From assembly GCA_029204225.1 (NCBI GenBank), contig CM055103.1, positions 42,847,104 to 42,911,103 of the forward strand: a stretch of DNA of 64,000 nucleotides, in the 5' to 3' direction. A model generated the notes under the pieces. It was not told the origin of the DNA and did not search any database. It worked only from the letters and a program-made list of their open reading frames with translations. How positions within the stretch are numbered: position 1 is the first letter of the stretch; every line of letters begins with the position of its first letter. The stretch comes from Diphasiastrum complanatum (Eukaryota; Streptophyta; Lycopodiopsida; Lycopodiales; Lycopodiaceae). Below are positions 56,841 to 64,000 of this stretch, piece after piece. Made by a program: the position numbers and the translations under genes.

Positions 56841-57698
56841 TTTCTCTCTCTCATTGACACTCTTTTGTTTTTTTTTTTCATCTGAGTTAAAGCTTTTCAA
56901 AAGCTTGAGGTAAAGCTATTTAAAAGCTTGTAAACCTTTTCAAAGAGAGCATAAGAAAGCTTCTCAAAAGGAGTAAAGTTATTTAAAACGGTGTAAAGCT
57001 TGGAGTAGGGCTTGGAGTAAAGTAAGTTTTTTGAAAACCTTGATGACTCTTTATCCTTTTATCTCTCTCATTGACACTCTTTTGTTTCCCTTTCATTAGA
57101 GTTAAAGTAGTTTGAGTAAAGCTTGCTCTCCCTCTCCCTCTTTGTCTCTGTCTGTCTCCCTCTCATTGACACTCTTTTTTCTCACTTTTATCACAGTATC
57201 CTAAGTTTGGAGTAAAGTTTCTTGGGGTAAAGCTTTTGAAACAAAGTTTTTGGAGACAAGTTGAGCATTGTTTATTGTGAATCTTGTTTCTTTGTTTTGT
57301 TGAAATATTGTTGTTTTGTTTTATTATAATCTTGTTGCTTTGTTTGTGGGTATTTTCTTTCAATTGAAACTTTCTAAAATAATGTGAAGAGCATATGCTA
57401 CAGCTTGATAAAGATAAACGTTTTAAAATCATGAAAACAAGTAAGACAGTTGAAAAGGGCTTTAGTGTTTAGAGTTCAGATTAAAGGATTTATAGAAAGG
57501 GTATACATGGGGACATGATAAAAAAAGATTTAGGGTAAAAGATTTAAATTAAAGATTTAGAAATAGTGGATCAAAGGTAAGGATTATCAGAGAAAAATTG
57601 AATAAAAAGAGAATAAAGTTTATGTTTAGGTTTGTGGTTACAGTTAATCTTATGTTTTATGTTCATCATTGTTATCTTAATTGTAGTTCATTTTTAAT

Positions 57699-58490
57699 AT
57701 GCAGATGTCTGACCCTCCATCTCTTGGGTCTCCATCTCATGAAGACTGTATGAACTGGTTAAGTAGTGCATCTGCTAGGCAGAGAGAACAAATGGATGTT
57801 GTTCTCCAGCAGTATAGGTCCATGTTAAACTCTCCAGTGGCCTCACAACAGGGTAGTCCTCAGAGGCCTTCTACTAGTGCACATTCACATGTACCATCAT
57901 AGAGGCCCTCACCCATACCATCATAGAGGCCCTCACCAAATAGGTCCACTCCTCAGACCTCCACACCTTGCGTTGCTAGATCAGCACCACGTAAGAGTCA
58001 TTTAGGTGGTTGTTTTGTTGCTTGTGGAGGTGGTGATGATTTTGAGGAGCCTAGATATAAAGATGACTCACCTGTGCGTGACGCACCACCACCTGGTTAC
58101 AACGCCCCACTTGCTAGAGCCGATCCGATATTATACTATGACATTGATACGTCAGGGGCTATAGTTGAGGATGTTAAGGAGAAGGAGGTCCTAGCTTATA
58201 TGAGAGAGCTCTGTCATGGGGCATTTGATAGGAATATGTTCAGAGACTGGAGAGTTGTCCCTATCACTGAGAAGCGTCCAGTCATAGATGATTTAAAGAG
58301 ACGATTCCCTAATCCCCTTGAGCACACCTTCAATGATAAAGTAATGATAGATAAGATGTGCATGCTCATGTTGATGAAGGCCAAGTTGGATCTACATTAT
58401 ACAACAATTACAGATGTACCAAAGGTGCAAATCGAGGCAATTCGTCAATCATTGTTGGTACTACTCTACTTTTATTTGAATCTCATATAG
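57699..58490 (+). pseudogene. CACTA ORF1-like gene with two stops
   Basis: One frame interrupted by two nearby TAG codons (57900 and about 57924). It starts at ATGTCTGACC (57705), directly after a TATGCAG splice-acceptor-like site. The N-terminus is Ser/Pro-rich (SPSHEDCMNWLSSASARQRE, EQMDVVLQQYRSML). The C-terminal half, VLAYMRELCHGAFDRNMF, WRVVPITEKRPVIDDLKRRF and KVMIDKMCMLMLMKAKLDLH, has the pattern of the plant Ptta/En/Spm transposase-associated (Transposase_24-like) domain: a WxxVPxxxK box followed by a helical, basic stretch. Assignment rests on this pattern and on the neighbouring CACTA terminus. The TNP2 transposase itself is not present. Confidence 0.6.
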
Positions 58491-58492
58491 AT

Positions 58493-58531
58493 CATGTGTG
58501 TGTGTGTGTGTGTGGGTTTCAAGTGAAAGAG

Positions 58532-58578
<47 letters not shown>
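58493..58578. repeat. (TG)n microsatellite
   Basis: Two GT runs (about 58494-58514 and 58534-58578) separated by GGTTTCAAGTGAAAGAGAGG. They mark the junction between CACTA sequence and F gag. Confidence 0.95.
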
Positions 58579-58579
<1 letters not shown>

Positions 58580-58937
58580 CACCATTCATCATCTTGAGAG
58601 AGTAGAATTTATTCCTGAGATGTAGCTTGGAAGCTATATAATGCACTTCGTATAGTGTGCTCAAGATGTCCCAGACTTCTTTCGATGTCTGAGCCTCGAA
58701 TACATGGACGATCTGGGTATCCGTGATGTTGAGGATGATCAGCGTGAAAGCTTTTCCATCCTTCAACTTCCATCTGGCGATTGTCGCATCGTCCGCTTTG
58801 GGTTTCTCTTCTGCACTTGTAACAACGTCGTACAATTTTTTTGCCATTAGTACAGTTTTCATCATAAATTTTCACATATGGTAATTGGCTCCATCAAGCT
58901 TGTCCATGATCGGACTGGCTTTCTCTTGGGAATCCAT
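58579..58937 (-). pseudogene. F gag N-terminal part
   Basis: Starts MDSQEKASPIMDKLDGANYH at 58937, close behind the PBS. After a TGA in place of the conserved Trp (YHM*KFMMKTVL), it continues DATIARWKLKDGKAFTLIIL, TSKEVWDILSTLYEVHYIAS, KLHLRNKFYSLKMMN: the UBN2-type capsid. It ends in the (CA)n tract, and the rest of gag is lost. Confidence 0.9.
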
Positions 58938-59084
58938 GTAGAAGAGTTAGTCTGAGTGATAGGAGAAACTATCAGTGACTTAAGTATGAAAATCTAATAC
59001 TGAAAAAATACAGAACAAGAAAACAATTACTCTATTGGCTAGTAGAGTCTTGTATTGTGTGGAAGCTTATCAAGCTATGAAAAT

Positions 59085-59097
59085 GGCTCTGATACCA
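59085..59097 (-). other. F primer-binding site
   Basis: TGGTATCAGAGCC on the minus strand directly at the end of the 5' LTR. Confidence 0.93.
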
Positions 59098-60235
59098 TGT
59101 TGGAGAGAGGGAGATGAAATGAGTTGAAAAAAGGTGTCGTATGTTAGAAACGAAAAAAATAAACTCAAAGAGATAAGACGAACACGAACGAGAAACGAAA
59201 TCGAATAGAAAATGTTCATGCGCAACGAAACGAGCTATACGACTCTCTCCGTAAGCATGACTATGCCTATGAGAACGAACAAAACGGTAGTGATGGGAAT
59301 CACAGTCATTCTTGATTACGTAGCCAAACTTTAATAAATAAATGAAGTTCCAGAAGAATGGTTTGTCGCGAATAGTAAGACAAACTATTCATTGCGAATG
59401 ATTCGTGAAGAGCTAGATGGTGCTCGACTGATAATTAGTCATGAATGATTTGCAAAAGACAAGACTAAATATTAGTCATCTATTACTAGAAAGAACAATT
59501 AGAAAGATCAGACTGAATGAATGATAAGCATAGCAATATTAACATAGATCTGAATGCAGAATAAAGGACTGTATCAGATTAAGTATATCATGTATACATG
59601 TGAATAATGCAGTAGAGCACAAGACAATAGCGGACGAAATTGCATGCCCTGCGAAGCTTATACAATCTGTAAAGGAATAAAACCTTATTGTTGACAATCA
59701 AGAATCAATGCGCAAGGCATCTACTTCGTCTCATTCATCAACTCATTCACTCATTAACCTGAATACCCAAATGGTATCCAATATATACATTATATTATAG
59801 GTGTGCAGATGTGGAAAGTACAGAGTAGATGTGCTATCTGTAAGAAATCGTGGGTGGCAGCAGTCGTTGTCCAATCTATTAGCGCAGCTCCATGGGGTGA
59901 GCGTGAAAAGGGTGCGACGTCAGTTAGTGCTGAAGTGATCGTTGGTGATGACAATGCAAAAAGTGCCTCACTCTTACAAGTAGCATTAGGATTAGATTTA
60001 TAGGGTGCCTTTCCTTTTAGAGCACCTTTGGCATTCTGTATGATAGTGTCCCCTTTTTGCCTGTCACCATAACGTGTGTAAAACCACAATGTCGTGAATC
60101 TTTTGCCTTTTCTTCGTCTATGTGAATTTGCATGTAAATATGCAGACTGTGTGACAACGTTAGTAAATATGCAGCATGAATGGAGGCAAATTAAAATGGG
60201 ATTTAAGGAGGAGAGTAGAGGGAATAAATCCAACA
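59098..60235 (-). repeat. F 5' LTR
   Basis: 1,138 bp, TGTTGGATTTATTCCC...TCTCTCCAACA on the minus strand, followed by the TSD ATGAG on the outer side. Confidence 0.94.
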
Positions 60236-61117
60236 ATGAGAGAGTCCTCATGTGAACTCTCCTCCTCCTCCTCTTTGCTCTTGTTGGCTTGGCTTTGATC
60301 TTGCTTCCTCTTGAAGCATTCCAAGGCATAATGCCCCATTTTTCTACAATAGTAGCACTTCACCTTCGATTTGTCCTTCTTGACTTTTGTGGTTGATGGA
60401 GATGCCTTTGATGGTCCTTCTTGATCCTCAAGCTTTGAATACTTCTTGAATGTTGATCCTTTGCCTTTGGACTTCCCTTAACCTTTGGCGAAGAGAGCTT
60501 GGTCATCTCCACCTTGGATGGAAAATCTATCCATCCTCTCTTGCATTTGGCTCCTTCTTGATTCCTCGGCCATGAGTGTGCCTTGGAGTTCTTCAAGTAT
60601 GGATAGCTTACCCATAATTGCATATCCCTGAACCAAATTGTCAAATTCAAAGCTTACTCCATTCAGTATGAGTTGAACAAGCTCTTCATCCTTGATAGGA
60701 TCACCTATGAAGGCTAGCTCTTTGTTCAATTCCTTCACTCTTAAGACAGAAGTATGTGCACTCTCTCCTTTCTTTTGATAGCTTCTATAGATTTGATTCT
60801 TCAAAGCTAACATCCTAGTTTGGTTCTTGGATTCATAGACCTTTTGCAAAGTCTCCCAAGCATCTTGAGCCGAAGTGCAATCTCCTACCTCTCTTAAGAG
60901 TTCATTTGCAACATTCATTTTTATGCAATGTAGTGCAACATTGCACCTCTTGATGTATTTGGTTTTCTTAATGATGAATAGGTTCACCCTCCTTACCATT
61001 TACAATTTCCAACAGATCTTGCATGATCATGATGGATTTTCTAACTTTCCATATGGAATAGTTAGTTTTGTTGAGCCTTTCATTAGTATCCAAAAGATAT
61101 GCATTTGAAGATGCCAT
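60236..61117 (-). pseudogene. E gag
   Basis: ATG at 61117: MASSNAYLLDTNERLNKTNY, SIWKVRKSIMIMQDLLEIVN. After a frameshift near 60990, the UBN2 capsid continues CTSAQDAWETLQKVYESKNQ, RVKELNKELAFIGDPIKDEE, LVQLILNGVSFEFDNLVQGY. A TAA-like break near 60480 and another frame change precede the CCHC knuckle CYYCRKMGHYALECF at about 60360-60315 and an acidic tail EEEEESSHEDSL, cut by F at 60235. The protease continues at 52820 beyond F. Confidence 0.9.
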
Positions 61118-61901
61118 CTAGTCTCCTAGTCAAGTACTTGACACAAATGAAGGTTACTTCTATTGATTTGATTGAAGATCTACCTTATCCCACTTATTAG
61201 GGACCTGAAAAGATCAGTAATAGACTTCCTATAAAGATCTAAGAATGATATTTAACAAAATCAAATCATAGAATACTAGAAACAATGCACTTAGTTGATT
61301 GAAGTAGATAATACTAGTGGAATTGCCCCTCTTTCTATAAAGAACATAAAAGCTTCCAAATGATCTGATCAAGAGTGAGTTTCAGCAATCTAATATACTT
61401 CCAAAATCACTTGTAAAAGATCTAAATGGAATTTAATGAGGATGCAGCACAATCTACTATCCAATCACAAGCAAAAATTGATCAAAATTGATGAAAAATT
61501 GATCTAATTTGATGCATAAGTCAAGCAATGGTTGGATTGAACCTAAATCACTTTAGGAGGTGTCCTCTACACCTTAGAACAGCCTTGAAGAGTCCCCAAA
61601 TATCTGATCTTTCCTCTCCTTGAATGCTAGAAAGCCTCCTCTATAAAATCACCTCCAAAATTTGCTTAGAAATCAATGCTTGGAGCAAGCAAAACTTGCT
61701 ATCTTGGTAATGTGAATTGAATTCAACTTTGCCTCTAGTTTTAGACACCTAAACACCTACAAATGAAGTCACACACACCAATCTCCAATGGAATTGACTC
61801 ACTTTGAGTTCTAGAATCAATGCTAGATGCTAAGATCCAATCTACACAAGATTTAGATAAAATTGAATGAAAACCAAGGATTTAGCTCATTTCAGTCTTT
61901 A
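61118..61901 (-). other. E untranslated leader
   Basis: Between PBS and gag ATG. No open frame of note. Confidence 0.7.
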
Positions 61902-61914
61902 GGCTCTGATACCA
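61902..61914 (-). other. E primer-binding site
   Basis: TGGTATCAGAGCC on the minus strand, abutting the 5' LTR. Confidence 0.93.
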
Positions 61915-62596
61915 TGTTAAAATTACAGCAAATAAGGATCCTAAAACACTTGAAATGATGATGGAAACAATATATTATGATCTCATAAGGTTAGCACAAG
62001 TTGAACCATAAAAAACCATCAATAATCTATGCTTGAACCTCACTAAATGGCCCAAATCCTTGAAGAAGCCTTCACACATGTGAAAGTACGGCCTCCAATA
62101 GTCTGAGCACTGTACACCAGACCCACATTCAATCCTATAATGATTAGGAATCACAAATACTCAAAGAATTAAGAACATAGAGAGCAAATGCACCAATATG
62201 AGAGAAAAATCATGAAATTGCTTGATTGATTTTGGTGAGATATCATCACCTATATATACATGATCCATCACGGTTTTGGGCAAGTATGAGTAGCCCTAAA
62301 CCTATCCCTAATGCTAATTTTGGTGGATCTTTCATCCCTACCAAGTTAGGGTTGGAATCTTGGAGATCCCTCAACAATGTAAAAATTACCAAAAATAGCT
62401 CCTACTTTTTCTCTCTTGTATCTAAGCATGATTTGGACTCATTCCAAAGGTTCTATCACTTAGGTCTACTTGAGAACATCCTTATGAATGGAATTCTATG
62501 CTATTTGGCACGTGTGACAAGCCACATCATTACCTTCTAACTATTTACAAGTCATATGACCAAAACTAGTCAAGCTAGAATTGTGGATTTTTAACA
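61915..62596 (-). repeat. E 5' LTR
   Basis: 682 bp, TGTTAAAAATCC...ATTTTAACA on the minus strand. A TATATATAG-type TATA box is readable (minus strand, about 62260-62252). Where the 3' LTR has CACACGTGTG, this copy has CACATGTG, a single CpG-to-TpG type change. Confidence 0.94.
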
Positions 62597-63167
62597 CTTG
62601 CAACACATTTTGGATGGGATCTAGGGAAATTGGATATCACTAATGCATTCTTGAATGGTGATCTTGAGGAGTAGGTGTTTATGGAGCAACCCGAGTGCTA
62701 CATTTTACTTGGCAAGCCTAATCATGTGTGTTTTCTACAAAAGAGTTTTCATAGAGTTAAGAAAGCACCAAGGAGTTGGTTTGCTAAGCTTAACATTTTC
62801 TTACTTTCTCAAAATTTCAAGATGAGTGAGTATGATCATTCACTTTACTATAGATTTGTTAGAAATGATATTACCATTCTTCTAATCTATGTGGATAATA
62901 TCATTTTGAGTGGAGGCAACAATCAAGATATTGATGATATAAAGATTGGACTAAATAAGGAGTTTGACAATGTGCATGATCTTGGTCTTTTGCATTATAT
63001 CTTGGGAATAGAGGTATTTAGAACTTATTAATCTACTAGCATGTTTCTTCAAGGGAGTGTGAGGCTGATATCTTCACCAAAGCATTGGGAAAAGACTTGT
63101 TTATGAAGCATAGAACCTCACTTGGAGTTCTATCTAAATCTATGCTAAAACTAGTTGAAGAGGGAGT
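62597..63167 (+). pseudogene. Copia A0, right part: RT remainder and RNase H tail
   Basis: Resumes the A0 frame after E: THFGWDLGKLDITNAFLNGD, TAG at 62672, VFMEQPECYI, RVKKAPRSWFAKLNIFLLSQ and LIYVDNIILSGG, where the YVDD box reads YVDN (catalytic Asp lost). RT ends after LHYILGIEVFRTY at 63031. Most of RNase H is deleted, and only the tail (EADIFTKALGKDLFMKHRTS, LGVLSKSMLKLVEEGV) remains before the PPT AGAGGGAG. Confidence 0.9.
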
Positions 63168-63848
63168 GTGAAAAAATTGTCAACTAGTTTGATTGTATGT
63201 TAATTGGCAATTTTGAGGCCAAGATGAAATATGAACTTAGAGATAGGTTCATATATTGGCTAGATTTCATACATTGCATCTAGACTAGAATTTCTAGGTT
63301 GTTTGATGAAGTACCAAAAAGTTATCATTTAGGGAAAGTTTAGGGCAAGTGGCCAAATGACATTTTGGAAGCTATAAATAGTTGTGCCTGCGTGAAAAAA
63401 TAATGATCAAAGTTTCTTTCTTTGTGGATAACTCATCTCTTTTGTTTCTATGTCCATATCTTGCATATTTCTCAAGATATCTTCATTTCTAGTGTGTAGA
63501 ATGTCAATTTTATGATTGATCTTGCTTCCACACGTGTGAAGGACAATAGGCTACTTCTGTTGTATAGACAGGGACAATACCTTACTGTATTTTTATGCTT
63601 ATGATCAGATCTTAGTGATTTATGCAATTCTAGCATGTGTAAAGTGATGATTTCTATCTTGTAGCTAAATCTAGATCAGATCGATCTACTGTGTGAAGCG
63701 CTAAATGCATATGCTATGAGTGAAAGATTGAATGTGTGGTTAATATTGCCTTTGTGATCTGATCTAGATAGATAACAATCAAGTGTTCAAGATATAATGT
63801 GCCACGTAATCAATAATAGGACCATTGGTCTTGTAGGGTCTTTCCACA
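63167..63848 (+). repeat. A0 3' LTR
   Basis: Starts TGTGAAAAAATTG at the RNase H stop. The probable end is GTCTTTCCACA (63838-63848), matching the 3243-3892 LTR end AATCTTTCACA; length is then 682 bp. It shares TTGAGGCCAA, CAAGTGGCCA, TATAAATAG (63373-63381) and CCACACGTGTGAA (63528-63540) with that LTR. Confidence 0.75.
63373..63381 (+). promoter_or_regulatory. TATA box of the A0 LTR
   Basis: TATAAATAG, 206 bp into the LTR, in the position equivalent to TATAAAAG at 3517 in the related LTR. Confidence 0.65.
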
Positions 63849-64000
63849 TAAATTATAATGCATGTGCAGCATTTCTTTCATAATCGGTAAGCCCAGGCGC
63901 CCAGATGGTTGGTAGTTTGTTATACATAGGATTCTCCTATTCTCAATGAACATAAACAGGATGCTTACTAACGTGGTACATGTAACCACATCTCCAAAAC

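Larger units (their letters stand above)
55639..58578 (+). mobile_element. CACTA (En/Spm-type) transposon fragment inside F
   Basis: Begins with CACTACAAGAAAAT at 55639-55652, the standard plant CACTA terminal sequence. A long array of sub-terminal repeats and then a decayed ORF1-like gene follow in the same direction. No inverted partner terminus (TTTTCTTGTAGTG) is found. The right edge is at or near a (TG)n tract, beyond which F gag resumes. F's gag C-terminus and protease are also missing here, so the right end was probably lost in the same deletion. Confidence 0.82.
52821..60235 (-). mobile_element. F: minus-strand Copia with a CACTA insertion
   Basis: LTRs of about 1.13 kb (59098-60235 and 52821-53951) with a 7-bp inverted terminal repeat TGTTGGA/TCCAACA and exact TSD ATGAG (52816-52820 and 60236-60240). 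It is inserted in E between gag and protease. It retains gag N-terminus, integrase, RT C-terminus and RNase H; the RT core and gag C-terminus to protease are missing. The LTRs differ at several percent of positions, mostly C/T and G/A transitions, so F is older than H. Confidence 0.94.
51770..62596 (-). mobile_element. E: minus-strand Copia, internally deleted
   Basis: LTRs at 61915-62596 (5') and 51770-52519 (3'), PBS at 61902-61914, and exact TSD CTTGC (51765-51769 and 62597-62601). It is inserted in the RT of A0. Its own coding sequence is gag, then protease fused directly to the last residues of RNase H, so integrase and RT are missing. Element F is inserted between gag and protease. Confidence 0.94.

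Noticed and set aside
1-64000. CRISPR arrays, rRNA genes and intact tRNA genes
   Set aside because: None seen: no regular spacer-repeat arrays, no rRNA signature sequence and no complete cloverleaf-compatible tRNA.

Overview
This window is nuclear DNA from a land plant with a large, repeat-rich, AT-rich genome. The evidence is one plant-type MAP-kinase phosphatase gene (MKP1: a DSP catalytic domain followed by a gelsolin-like domain, an architecture known from plants) inside dense Copia and Gypsy LTR retrotransposons, most of which use a plant initiator-Met-tRNA primer site (TGGTATCAGAGC). The species cannot be read from the sequence; a fern or another large-genome non-angiosperm is my guess, held weakly.

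Layout. 1-383 is a TA-rich minisatellite. 1.9-9.1 kb holds pieces of at least four Copia elements end to end: an RNase H tail with LTR, a gag-RT remnant, an INT-RT-RH remnant with LTR, and another RNase H tail with LTR. 9-20 kb is mostly old non-coding DNA. It contains minisatellites, an unrecognised frameshifted minus-strand pseudogene (11.5-12.4 kb), an unrecognised minus-strand gene-like locus with a clear 90-bp intron (13.2-14.1 kb), a cluster of CGGATTCCG palindromes, and faint retroelement traces. 20.06-23.88 kb is MKP1 on the minus strand: one 930-codon exon plus an 18-codon terminal exon, apparently intact and the only convincing host gene here. 24-33 kb holds a degenerate SINE, a Pif1/Helitron helicase scrap, CCCTTGG-type and poly-T repeats, and a minus-strand Copia remnant with its LTR. 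33.4-37 kb is a degenerate plus-strand Gypsy pol, followed by an unrecognised ORF.

39.66-63.85 kb is a nested set of transposons that can be unpacked by exact target-site duplications. A plus-strand Copia (A0; PR-INT-RT-RH and 3' LTR) is split twice. The first split is by a non-autonomous plus-strand LTR element, N1 (41088-51401, TSD AGGCT), which itself contains a young Copia, H (42998-48030, TSD TTTGA). The second split is by a minus-strand Copia, E (51770-62596, TSD CTTGC), which contains a second minus-strand Copia, F (52821-60235, TSD ATGAG). F in turn is interrupted by a CACTA transposon fragment (about 55639-58578).

None of the retroelements has a complete intact coding capacity: gag capsid, RT core, integrase or catalytic residues are missing in each. 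Any recent movement, most obviously of H with its near-identical LTRs, was therefore probably driven in trans. The most unusual material is the captured-looking coding block of N1 (seen three times in the window, once inside N1's own 3' LTR), the 33-bp CCAAT array in the H LTRs, a CACACGTGTG palindrome recurring in several LTR families, and the two unrecognised minus-strand genes at 11.5-14.1 kb.
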